A DNA stretch of 64,000 nt from Candidatus Streptomyces philanthi (GTDB taxonomy: Bacteria; Actinomycetota; Actinomycetes; Streptomycetales; Streptomycetaceae), in NCBI GenBank assembly GCA_018114805.1, contig CP073042.1:4216001-4280000 (forward strand), in the 5' to 3' direction. Shown piece after piece: positions 18,847 to 27,789 of the stretch (position 1 is its first letter; each line of letters starts with the position of its first letter). Both the position numbers and the translations under genes were made by a program. The notes below the pieces were generated by a model. The model had not been told where the DNA came from and did not search any database. It was given only the letters and a program-made list of their open reading frames with translations.

Positions 18847-20211
18847 GTGCAGAAAGTGACGGACCGGGGCGATGCGAGGCTGGCTGCCGTGGTGGGGCTC
18901 GCGCAGGCGATGGCCGCCGCGCACACGGCACGGGAGTCTATGCGTGCCGCCGCGCTGAGCGCGCTGGCCGCGCTGGAGGGGTCGTTCGCCGCGATCTGCG
19001 TGTGGGAGCGCGAGCTGGGTCGGCTGCGGGTGCTGGTCAACGTCGGGGAGCTGGCGCCGGGCGAGGAGCAGTTCCCGGTGGACGAGGCGTACCCGGTGCA
19101 CGACTTCCCGGAGATCACGGAGTTCCTGCACGAGCGGTGGATCAACGGCGGCGAGCCGCGCGCCTGGGTGGAGACGGCGTCGGGCGAGGTGGCCACGGAC
19201 TGGGCGGCGGCCGAGGCGCCCGGCTCGGGTGGTGGGCGCCGTGGCGGGGCGCGGTCCGGGCGGGTCGCGGCGCTGCGACGGCGCGGCCGGGGCTGCTGCG
19301 TGGTGGCGCCGATCGTGCTGCGCGGGCGGGCGTGGGGCGAGCTGTAAGTGGCGCGGCCCCCGGGGCGGCCGGCGTTCGACCGGGCCGACGCCGACTTCGC
19401 CACCGTGCTGGCATCGGTCACGGCCGCCGGGATCGCCCAGAGCGAGCGGCTTGAGGAGGCGCACCGGCTGGCCTTCACCGACCCGCTGACCGGGCTCGCC
19501 AACCGGCGCGCGGTGGACATGCGGCTCGACGAGGCGCTGGAGGCGCACACCCGGCGGGGCGCGGTGGTGAGCCTGGTGGTGTGCGACCTCAACGGGCTCA
19601 AGCGTGTCAACGACTCGCTGGGCCACGAGACGGGCGACCGGCTGCTGGAACGATTCGGCTCGGTGCTCTCGGTGTGCGGGGCGATGCTGCCGGGGGCGCT
19701 GGCTGCCCGGCTCAGCGGCGACGAGTTCTGCCTGCTCGCGGTCGGCCCGCCGGCGGACGAGGTGGTAGCGGTCGCCGACGAACTGTGCCGCCGGGCGGGC
19801 GCCCTCGAACTGGGTGAGGGCGTGGCCTGCGGCGTGGCGTCCACCGGCGACCCGATCGGCCCGGTGCGCTCGGCGCGCCGGCTGTTCCGGCTGGCGGACG
19901 CGGCCCAAGTACCGCGCGAAGGCCGCCCACGTGGACCGCCCGGTGGTCGCCGGTCGCGACGGCGGCACCAAGGACCCGGTGGTCCGGCTCGCCGACGCCC
20001 CGGCCCCCACCGCGGACCGTCGCCGCATCCGTGGCCGGGGCCGGGGCAACGGCGCCTCCCGGGGCAAGGCCGCCCCCCAGCCCGGCGGCGCCCCGGGCGG
20101 CACGCTCGGCGCCCCCGCCTCCCCGGGCGCCGGCAACGGCCCCGGCGGCGGTCTGTCCGGTGGCGGTGGCGTGCCCGGCGGCGGGCTGGCGGGGGCCGCG
20201 GGCGGCGGTGA
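18847..20211 (+). pseudogene. cdgE: GAF-GGDEF diguanylate cyclase (CdgE-like), broken
   Basis: An N-terminal GAF domain (to about residue 165) is followed by a GGDEF domain with LAFTDPLTGLANRRAVD and active-site RLSGDEFCLLA; no RxxD inhibitory site precedes it. From memory, position next to hutH and the GAF-GGDEF order match Streptomyces CdgE. There are two lesions. An in-frame TAA at 19345-19347 stands where RGRAWGEL-(Y)-VARP should continue. An extra A near 19910 shifts the frame, so RLADAAQYRAKAAHVDRPV is split. Beyond this a Gly/Pro-rich tail has no clear end. c-di-GMP synthesis from this gene is probably lost. Start GTG 18847 is uncertain. Confidence 0.8.
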
Positions 20212-20790
20212 GCGCGGGCGCGGGCGCGCGGCGGGTCTGGAGGCGCTCGGCTCGGCTGGCGCGGGCTGCCGACGGGGGGCGTGGCGCGCGGGGCGCCGGT
20301 GGACGTCGCCCGTACGCTGCCCCGGCGCTCAGTGGCGTCGCGCCCAGAGGATCAGCAGGGTGACGAGCGCCGAGCCTCCCGCGCTCGCCGCGCCGGCCAG
20401 GGCATGGAGCGCGAGGCGGCGGGTCAGCCGCCGCCACCGGCGGGGCCGACCCGGTGGCGGCGCCTGTTCGCCGTCGTGGGGGCGGTGGCTGGGTGGGTGG
20501 GTGCTGGTGATGGCTCCTCCTCGGGTCGGTGCTGGCCGGTGTCGCTCACTGTCGACCGGCGGTAGGGAGTTGCGGCAAGGGGCGACGGGGGGTGCGTGGG
20601 GAATCGGCGACACCGCCCGGCACCCGTCGCCGGGGCGGCGCCGGGGTGTCGCCGATGTGACTGGCAACGGTCGAACCGGTCGTCAGCCGTACACCGGGCC
20701 GCGATAGTCGGGGAGTTGGCGGTCGTCCCCGCCGACACGAGCGGCGGGACACGTCACCGGGCCCGCGACACACCAAGTCAAGAGGCGGGC
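20212..20790. other. Non-coding region with 12-bp inverted repeat
   Basis: 579 bases between the broken cyclase and the repeat-protein gene. ATCGGCGACACC at 20603-20614 and GGTGTCGCCGAT at 20645-20656 form a perfect 12-bp inverted repeat around a 30-base GC-rich loop, a hairpin or operator. On the minus strand, 20329-20595 could encode a tiny protein with one hydrophobic helix (LALHALAGAASAGGSALVTLLILW), but it lacks a convincing start codon. Confidence 0.45.
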
Positions 20791-23026
20791 GTGGCAGGCG
20801 AGAGCACGGCAGGCGCACTGGCCCCGCTGAACACCGGACTGGCCGAGGACAAACGGGCGTTGGCCCAGACGCTGCGCGAGCTGTTCGCGTGCATGGACAT
20901 CAGCGTCCGGCGCTACGCGATACACTGGCACTTCGACAAGGGCACGGTCTCCCGCTACCTGAACGGTGGCCGGACCCCGCCCTGGTCGTTCATCGCGAAC
21001 CTGATGGCCGACCTCGCCGACGAGGGCAAACCGGTCACGGCCGAGGTCGAGCTGTTGCTGCGGGAGTTGCACGGCAGGTCGCGGCGGGCCGGCTCCGCCG
21101 CCTCCGAGGTCCAGCGGCTCCAGGACCGGCTCGCCGAGGCCGACGAGGAGGCGAGCCAGGGCAAGGCGCTGGCCAGGGCGCTGACCGAGGTCTTACGGGA
21201 CCGGGAACGGCGGCTCGCGACGCTCCAGCGCAAGATCAACCGGCTGGAGGACGAGCGCGCGGCGGACCGCCACGCCTACGGCCAGGCCCTGATCGCCTGG
21301 CGCGCCACCTACCAGGAGCTGCGGGAGGAGCGCGACCGGCTGCTGCACGAGGTGGACGACCTCCAGGGCGCGCTGGCCGACGCCAAGCGGGAGGTCACCG
21401 AGGCCGAGGAGCAGTGCACCCGGTTGGAGGGGCAGCTCGCGGAGGCCGAGAAGCGGGCCGGCGAGGCCGGCGAGCGCCCGGGCCTGCTGGAGATCCTGGA
21501 GACGACGGATCGTACGGCCTCGGTACCCCAACTGGTCGACCTGGTGACCCACCTGAGCGTGCCGGGGCGTACCGCGATGGCCACCGAGCTGGTGAAGTCG
21601 GCGGGTCAGTCGCGTCCGGTGGAGGAGGCCGCCTCCCTGATCGAGGCGCTGTACGGAGCGGGGCACCACCGGCAGGCGGAGGCGGCGCTGCCCGCCCTGG
21701 TGCTGGTGCGGCCCGCCGCCGACGCCGCCGTCTTCATCCGCCACTTCGGCGGGGAGGGCCTGGAGGCCGCCACGGCGACCGTCATGAAGACCTCGCTGGA
21801 GATCCACGCGATGTCCGACATCGCGCACGTGGCGCTGCGTCTGGTCCGGTTCGGGCAGACGGCCAGCGCGCGGGTGTACCTGGGGGCCGCCGCCACCGTC
21901 AAACCCGTCGCGGACGTGGTGGACCTGGTCGTCCTGCTCGACGGCGTGGGCGCCCGGCAGACGGTCGAGGCTGCCCTGGAGGTGTGCGCGCGGGAGCGCT
22001 CCGTCCAGGAGGTGGCCGAGCTGTGCGAGCTGTTGGCGCTGGGCCCGTCCCGCGAGGCGGCGGCCTGCCTGGAACGGGTGGCGGCCGAGACGCGCCTCGC
22101 CCGTGACGTCGTGGACCTGGCGGTGATGGTCTCCCGGTTCGCCTACTCCGGCGCGGACCGGCTGCTGTGGCACAGCGTCGACCACCGGCGGCACGAGCAC
22201 GGGCACCTGGTCGCGCTCGTCACGGCGCTGCACACGGCGAGCCTCTAGGAGGGGGCCACCTGGCTGCTCTCCCACGCGGTGGGCGACTGGAGCGTGCCGG
22301 AGGTCGGGAGGCTGGTGGGCGCGCTGTACGCCGCCGGACACTGGCGGCACGCGGTCGACGTACTGACCCAGGCGCTGCGCGCGCACGGCCCGGACGAGGC
22401 GGCCACGCGAGCCGGGTCTTCTGGAGGGGCCTGCGCAGCCACTTCGCCGGGCACGCGGTGCACCGGTGCGCAGCGTGCGTCACGGTGGCAGCGACCTGCT
22501 GGCCCCCGCCGCGTTGCGGGATCACGCCCAGCGGGCCTCGGTCGGCGACGTCGTGGAGCTGGCCTGCGCCCTGGCGGCGGCCGGGCATCCCCAGGACGCG
22601 CGCTCCCTGCTGGCCCAGGCGTGCAGCGGCGACCGCGCCCGTTTCCTGGGCCTGCTGTCGGGCCTGGCCAGCCGGGACGAGCGGCTCGCGCGGTCGCTCG
22701 TACGGGACGTGGCGCTGGGCGCGCCGTTCCCGGAGCGGGTCAGGCTGGCGGTGGCGCTCGCGGCCTCCTCCGCCGAGACCGCCGCGTACGAGCAGTGCCT
22801 TCTGGAAGCGCTGCGCCAGGGGGACCCGGGGGAGCTGGCCGAGTTCACCTGGCTGCGCAAGGCCGCCCGCAAGAAGTGGAAGAAGGCCCTGTACCAGGTC
22901 GCCAGGGACGGCCTGCGGTGCGAGCGCAGGCAGCGGCAGCGGGAGTTCGTCCGCAAGATACCGGGGCTCGCGGGGCGTGGGGCGGACGAGGCGGCGGAAG
23001 CGGAGGTCGCGACGAACGGATGGTGA
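20791..23026 (+). pseudogene. HTH / coiled-coil / 32-residue repeat protein, broken
   Basis: GTG start with GAGGCGG upstream. Residues 20-75 form an XRE-like helix-turn-helix (ISVRRYAIHWHFDKGTVSRYL). About 100-235 is a long charged coiled coil. From residue 244 on there are consecutive alpha-helical repeats of exactly 32 residues starting at 244, 276, 308, 340, 372, 404, 436 and 468. TAG at 22246-22248 (codon 486) falls inside the eighth repeat, and the same frame continues into another repeat unit (VGRLVGALYAAGHWRHAVDV). Two more frame changes lie near 22415 and 22470; the last frame ends at 23026. Codon 135 is TTA (21193-21195), so translation would need bldA. Family unknown to me. Confidence 0.75.
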
Positions 23027-23051
23027 CAGGTCGCGATTCAGTCTCTAGGGT
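23023..23051 (+). promoter_or_regulatory. hutH promoter, nearly leaderless
   Basis: GTGACA (23023-23028) and TAGGGT (23046-23051) are separated by 17 bases and fit the -35/-10 of a vegetative (HrdB-type) promoter. The ATG of hutH begins 8 bases after the -10 and has no ribosome-binding site, so the mRNA probably starts at or very near the ATG. The -35 overlaps the stop of the upstream broken gene. Confidence 0.6.
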
Positions 23052-23059
23052 GCCTGAAT

Positions 23060-24616
23060 ATGGATATGCACTCTGTGGTGGTGGGGACGTCCGGTACGAC
23101 CGCCGGGGACGTGATCGCTGTGGCGCGCGGGCTGGTGCGCGTCGAGCTGTCGCCGCAGTCCCTGGCCGGTGTCGCGGCCTCGCGCCAGGTCATCGACGAA
23201 CTCGCGGCCAAGCCCGACCCCGTGTACGGGGTCTCGACGGGCTTCGGGGCGCTCGCCGTCCGGCACATCAGCCCCGAGCTGCGCGCCCAGTTGCAGCGCA
23301 ACATCGTGCGCTCGCACGCGGCCGGCATGGGGCGGCACGTCGAGCGCGAGGTGGTGCGCGCGCTGATGTTCCTGCGCCTAAAGACGTTGGCCTCCGGGCA
23401 CACCGGGGTGCGCCCCGTGGTGGTCGAGACGATGGCCGCGATCCTGAACGCCGGGATCACCCCGGTCGTGCACGAGTATGGCTCGCTCGGCTGCTCCGGC
23501 GACCTCGCGCCGCTCTCGCACTGCGCGCTCACCTTCCTCGGCGAGGGCGAGGCGCAGGGCCCCGACGGTGCGCTGCGGCCCGCCGCCGAACTGCTCGCCG
23601 AGCACGGCATCGCGCCGGTCGAGCTGCGCGAGAAGGAGGGGCTCGCGCTGCTGAACGGCACCGACGGCATGCTGGGCATGCTCGTCATGGCCTGCGCCGA
23701 CCTGGCCCCCCTGTTCACCTCGGCCGACATCACGGCCGCCCTCTCGCTTGAGGCGCTGCTCGGCACGGACCGGGTGCTCGCCCCCGAGTTGCACGCCATC
23801 CGCCCGCACCCCGGGCAGGCGGCCAGCGCCGACAACATGCTGCGCGTGCTGGCCGGTTCCGGGCTGACGGGCCATCACCAGGACGACGCGCCCCGGGTGC
23901 AGGACGCGTACTCCATCCGCTGCGCGCCGCAGGTCGCCGGCGCCGGCCGCGACACCCTCGCGCACGCGCGCCTGGTGGCCGAGCGCGAACTGGCCGCCGC
24001 GGTGGACAACCCCGTGGTGCTGCGCGGGGCCGACGGCACGGGACGGGTCGAGTCCGACGGCAACTTCCACGGCGCGCCGGTCGGCTACGTCCTGGACTTC
24101 CTCGCCATCGCCGTCGCCGACCTCGGCTCCATCGCCGAACGGCGCACCGACCGGCTCCTGGACAAGAACCGCTCGCACGGCCTGCCGCCCTTCCTCGCCG
24201 ACGACGCGGGCGTGGACTCCGGCCTGATGATCGCTCAGTACACGCAGGCCGCCCTGGTCAGCGAGTTGAAGCGGCTGGCGGTGCCGGCCTCGGTCGACTC
24301 CATCCCGTCCTCCGCGATGCAGGAGGACCACGTCTCGATGGGCTGGTCGGCCGCGCGCAAGCTGCGTACGGCGGTGGACAACCTGACCCGGATCATCGCG
24401 GTCGAGCTGGTCACCGCGACCCGCGCCATTGAGCTGCGTACGGGCATGACCCCGGCGCCGGCCACCCAGGCCGTGCTCGCCGCCGTGCGCGCGGCGGGTG
24501 TCGAGGGCCCCGGGGCGGACCGTTTCCTCGCCCCTGACCTGGCCGCGGCCGAGGCGTTCGTGCGCTCGGGCGCGCTCATCGAGGCCGTAGAGCCGGTGAC
24601 GGGTCCGCTCGCCTGA
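23060..24616 (+). CDS. hutH: Histidine ammonia-lyase
   Basis: 518 residues. Deaminates L-histidine to urocanate, first step of histidine use. The MIO-cofactor loop reads GSLGCSGDLAPLSH near residue 140-155, with Cys-Ser-Gly where many bacterial enzymes have Ala-Ser-Gly. Other landmarks: YGVSTGFGALA, EGLALLNGTDGM, QDAYSIRCAPQV, NPVV and SSAMQEDHVSMGW. ATG 23060 or 23066. A promoter overlaps the end of the previous gene. No other hut gene is in the window. Confidence 0.97.
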   Translation: MDMHSVVVGTSGTTAGDVIAVARGLVRVELSPQSLAGVAASRQVIDELAAKPDPVYGVSTGFGALAVRHISPELRAQLQRNIVRSHAAGMGRHVEREVVRALMFLRLKTLASGHTGVRPVVVETMAAILNAGITPVVHEYGSLGCSGDLAPLSHCALTFLGEGEAQGPDGALRPAAELLAEHGIAPVELREKEGLALLNGTDGMLGMLVMACADLAPLFTSADITAALSLEALLGTDRVLAPELHAIRPHPGQAASADNMLRVLAGSGLTGHHQDDAPRVQDAYSIRCAPQVAGAGRDTLAHARLVAERELAAAVDNPVVLRGADGTGRVESDGNFHGAPVGYVLDFLAIAVADLGSIAERRTDRLLDKNRSHGLPPFLADDAGVDSGLMIAQYTQAALVSELKRLAVPASVDSIPSSAMQEDHVSMGWSAARKLRTAVDNLTRIIAVELVTATRAIELRTGMTPAPATQAVLAAVRAAGVEGPGADRFLAPDLAAAEAFVRSGALIEAVEPVTGPLA

Positions 24617-24678
24617 CCCCACGGGGAGGCGCCCCAGCGCGACCGGGCCCGCCGGACAGCCGGGCCCGGCCGGGTGCT

Positions 24679-24963
24679 CTAGAGGGCGCGCGAGCGGCGC
24701 AGCCAGACGGTGACCATCGCCGCGCCGAGGCCGAGGAAGCCGACGCCGCCCACCACGTACGGGGTCGTGTCGATGCTGCCGGACTCGGCGAGCCGCGCCT
24801 GGCCGGCGGGGGCGTTCGGTCCCGCGGCGGGGACCGGTCGCGACGACGGCTGACGGTTCTCGGGGCCGTCCTCCGTCGCCTTGGCGGAGGACACGAACCA
24901 CAGAGCACACAGCAACACGCCAGCGGCAGCGGCGGTCAGCAGTGGTCAGCGTGCGGTGGTCAC
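24679..24963 (-). pseudogene. Small secreted/wall-anchored protein with early stop
   Basis: GTG at 24963 has AGGGGGA 9 bases upstream and starts a signal peptide: MTTAR-stop-PLLTAAAAGVLLCALWFVSSAKA. TGA at 24946-24948 is codon 6 (CGA would be Arg). The rest is a Pro-rich spacer, then LAESG, a hydrophobic helix (VVGGVGFLGLGAAMVTVWL) and RRSRAL, which is the layout of a sortase signal with LAxSG in place of LAxTG. Function unknown. The perfect signal peptide spanning the stop indicates a recent nonsense change. Confidence 0.65.
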
Positions 24964-25072
24964 GTAAGAGATCCCCCTTGTGCTGGCGGCCAATCGGCCC
25001 TGTATCGGCCGATGGTAGTGACCGCTGCGGGTCGCGCGGAAGGCTGGGCGCGGGCCGCCTACGCTCCGGAAC

Positions 25073-25570
25073 ATGAGCACTCCGGAAACATCCACGTTCG
25101 TACGGCTTCGCGTGGAGTTCGTACTCGACATCAACGACGCCGAACAACTGGCCGGCGCCGCGCGGGAACAGATCGACGGCGACGCGTTCATGCCCGAGGA
25201 GGAGCGCGCGCACGCGCGGGTGGCCATCCGCGACGACCAGGCCGAGGCGCTCGCCTACCTCATCGACCCGTACGCCCTGGTCAAGGAGGTGCCCGGGATC
25301 GAGCTGGCCCAGGCGTCGTGGAGCAGCGAACCCGTCGACTACGACCCGGACGCCCAGGTGTGGGGCCTGGACGACGACGAGGACCTGTACGACGACCTGC
25401 CAGACGACTGTGGGGACGAGGACGGCGCCGCCCACGACGTGGGGCTCGGCGGGCGGATCGACGCCGCGGCGGACGACCCCGACGCCTACGACCCGGCCGG
25501 CGGCTGGGCGCAGGGCGGGCTGGGCGGGAGGGTAACGAAACCGATGCGGGAAGGGGGCGGCGGACGCTGA
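25073..25570 (+). CDS. Conserved hypothetical acidic protein
   Basis: 165 residues, no membrane segment. The N-terminal 75 residues look folded (FVRLRVEFVLDINDAEQLAGAA, a strand-helix pattern); the C-terminal half is Asp-rich and probably disordered (DDDEDLYDDLPDD). ATG at 25073 is 9 bases after a TACGCT -10-like hexamer, so the message may be leaderless. I recognise it as a streptomycete conserved hypothetical only. A rho-independent terminator follows at 25586. Confidence 0.85.
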   Translation: MSTPETSTFVRLRVEFVLDINDAEQLAGAAREQIDGDAFMPEEERAHARVAIRDDQAEALAYLIDPYALVKEVPGIELAQASWSSEPVDYDPDAQVWGLDDDEDLYDDLPDDCGDEDGAAHDVGLGGRIDAAADDPDAYDPAGGWAQGGLGGRVTKPMREGGGGR

Positions 25571-25585
25571 CCCGTACCACCGGAG

Positions 25586-25620
25586 CCCCGGTCAGGCATA
25601 TGGTCTGACCGGGGTCTTTT
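25586..25620 (+). terminator. Rho-independent terminator
   Basis: Perfect 10-bp stem CCCCGGTCAG / CTGACCGGGG (25586-25595 and 25605-25614) with a 9-base loop, followed by TCTTTT. It lies 16 bases after the stop of the 25073 gene. Confidence 0.8.
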
Positions 25621-25626
25621 GGTGAG

Positions 25627-25665
25627 TGGCCTTGCCCACAGTTCCACTGGTAGTGGAACGGGCCA
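25627..25665. promoter_or_regulatory. Nested inverted repeat upstream of L,D-transpeptidase
   Basis: GTTCCACT-GGT-AGTGGAAC (25641-25659) is a perfect 8-bp hairpin nested inside TGGCC (25627-25631) and GGCCA (25661-25665). It lies about 100 bases upstream of the transpeptidase start and could be an operator or a second terminator hairpin. Confidence 0.45.
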
Positions 25666-25763
25666 AAAGGTGCATGCGTTCATATGCAGTGGCCGGTACG
25701 CCTGTCTGCCCGACCGTCCGGCTCGGGGATTGACGGGGTTCAGCAGTAATGGAGAAGCGTGTG

Positions 25764-26999
25764 ATGACGGACGGCAAGCGCCGCAAGGGCCTCGTGGCCG
25801 TGGCTGCGCTGCTCGGCGGCGTACTGACCCTCTCCGCCTGTGGCGGTGGCGACAAGGAGAAGCCGGGCAAGTCGCAGGCCCAGGTGGACAAGGCCGCGGC
25901 GGAGGACGCGTCCGACGCGCGCATCAAGATCACGCCGAAGGACGGTGCCGACAACGCCGGCATCAACAGTGACGCCAAGGTCACCGTGAGTAGCGGCAAG
26001 CTCTCCGAGGTCACCATGACCAGCGCCGCGGGGACCGAGGTCCCCGGCGTGATATCCCCGGACGGCACGTCCTGGAAGCCGAGCGGGCAGCTTGAGCGCT
26101 CGACCGTGTACAAGATCAAGGCGACCGCGCAGGACTCCGAGGGCCGCAAGGCCACGGAGAACACGTCCTTCACGACCGTCTCCCCGAGCAACAGCTTCAT
26201 CGGGAACTTCACGCCCGAGGACGGCTCCACGGTCGGCGTCGGCATGCCCGTGTCGATCAACTTCGACAAGCCCGTGACGAACAAGAAGGACGTGCAGTCC
26301 GCGATCAACGTCACGAGCACCGGCGGCCAGGAGATCGTCGGCCACTGGTTCAGCGCCAACCGCCTCGACTTCCGGCCAAAGGAGTACTGGAAGGCCGGGT
26401 CGCAGGTGAAGATGCATATGAAGCTCGACGGCGTCGAGGCGTCCAACGGCGTCAAGGGCGTCCAGGACAAGACCGTCAGCTTCAAGATCGGCCGCTCGCA
26501 GGTCAGCACGGTGGACGCGAAGACCAAGCGGATGACCGTGGTGCGTGACGGCAAGAAGATCAAGGACATCCCGATCTCGGCGGGCAGCGCCGCGAACCCG
26601 ACGTACAACGGCCAGATGGTGATCTCCGAGAAGTTCAAGGAGACCCGGATGGATGGCTCGACGGTCGGCTTCACCGGCAAGGACGGCAAGGGCGAGTACG
26701 ACATCAAGGACGTGCCGCACGCCATGCGGCTGTCCACGTCGGGCACCTTCATCCACGGCAACTACTGGGGCTCCGACTCGATCTTCGGCGCCGCCAACAC
26801 CAGCCACGGCTGCATCGGCCTGAACGACGCCAAGGGCGCGGGCGACCCCTCGCGGGACGGCGCCTGGTTCTACGAGCAGACCATCCTCGGCGACGTCGTC
26901 GTGATCAAGAACTCCCCGGACAAGACCATCAAGCCGGACAACGGGCTCAACGGCTGGAACATGGCCTGGGACGAGTGGGTCGCGGGCAGCGCCGTCTGA
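25764..26999 (+). CDS. L,D-transpeptidase lipoprotein with Ig-like domains
   Basis: 411 residues. Lipoprotein signal MTDGKRRKGLVAVAALLGGVLTLSACGGG, with lipobox LSAC. Two Ig-like modules (about 45-270) are followed by the YkuD catalytic domain with HGNYWGSDSIF and SHGCIGLNDAKG, where the cysteine is the nucleophile. It makes 3-3 cross-links in peptidoglycan outside the membrane. ATG at 25764 is preferred over 25749: GAGAAG lies 7 bases upstream and the signal peptide then has the right length. Confidence 0.94.
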   Translation: MTDGKRRKGLVAVAALLGGVLTLSACGGGDKEKPGKSQAQVDKAAAEDASDARIKITPKDGADNAGINSDAKVTVSSGKLSEVTMTSAAGTEVPGVISPDGTSWKPSGQLERSTVYKIKATAQDSEGRKATENTSFTTVSPSNSFIGNFTPEDGSTVGVGMPVSINFDKPVTNKKDVQSAINVTSTGGQEIVGHWFSANRLDFRPKEYWKAGSQVKMHMKLDGVEASNGVKGVQDKTVSFKIGRSQVSTVDAKTKRMTVVRDGKKIKDIPISAGSAANPTYNGQMVISEKFKETRMDGSTVGFTGKDGKGEYDIKDVPHAMRLSTSGTFIHGNYWGSDSIFGAANTSHGCIGLNDAKGAGDPSRDGAWFYEQTILGDVVVIKNSPDKTIKPDNGLNGWNMAWDEWVAGSAV

Positions 27000-27293
27000 C
27001 CCCCACCACCCCGCTGAACCCCACCCGCTGAACCCCACCCGGGTCCGCGCCCCACGCGCCGACCCACCCCGGGCCGACGGCCCGATCCCCTCCCCGCCGC
27101 CGGGCGGCGATCGGCACCCCGCCGATCGCCGCCCGGCGGACGTCGTACCGCCCCCGGCGGCACGGTCGCCCTCGGGCGAGCCGGGCAGTCGGGTGCCGGT
27201 GTGGTGGAGTGGTGTGGGCGCACGGGCCGTACGGGCGGGGTCGGACAGGCGGGCGGGCGGCAGAGGCGGGCAGGCGTGTGACGGCGGGAGGCT

Positions 27294-27410
27294 GTGGTGG
27301 GTGAGCGCGAGGAGACGGGCGCGCTGGTGGAGCGGGTGCTGCGGGAGGTGCTGAGCGTGCCGGCCGGCGCCGACGCGGACGCGGACCTGCCGCTGGACGC
27401 CGGCGCGCAG
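27294..27410 (+). pseudogene. Truncated acyl-carrier-like N-terminus
   Basis: GTG start after GGGAGG. MVGEREETGALVERVLREVLSVPAG followed by DADLPLDAG resembles helix 1 of an acyl or peptidyl carrier protein, where LGMDSL would be expected next. The similarity stops at about 27405, exactly where the truncated thioesterase on the opposite strand also stops. I read this as one side of a deletion junction. The short length limits confidence. Confidence 0.4.
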
Positions 27411-27591
27411 GTACTTGATGTTGGTCTCCAGGTTGACTGGCCCGACGCCCGCCTTGAGCAGCGCCGCCTGCGTCAGCCCCGCGGCCTGGAACAGGCCCCA
27501 CCCGGGCGTGCTCCGTGTACTGGATGTACACGCTCATGTTGAGGTGTCCCTGCGAGTCCGTCTCATAGCCACGTACGGTGATCGGCTGCAT
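27405..27591 (-). pseudogene. Thioesterase (4HBT) N-terminal fragment, frameshifted
   Basis: ATG at 27591 after GAGGGG. MQPITVRGYETDSQGHLN and MSVYIQYTEHAR give the hot-dog thioesterase start (acid-x-x-GH-N). An extra G shifts the frame, after which WGLFQAAGLTQAALLKAG and NLETNIKYLR continue in the next frame. Homology ends at about 27405, leaving roughly the first third of a normal 130-150-residue enzyme. Confidence 0.6.
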
Positions 27592-27789
27592 GGGACCCCT
27601 CGTTCGGTTCTCGTCTGCCGGGCCGTCGTGGCCCGATCTGCCAGACCTGCGTGATCGGTTGACCACCCGTGACTATCGTCGGTGCCGGGGCTCCAGGCAA
27701 ACGCCGGACGGTGTGGCCCTGCGCACAGCCGCCGGGCCGCGCGCCCCGTACGCCCCACCCCGTACGCCCCCGGCGCGGCCGCCTCGCCG

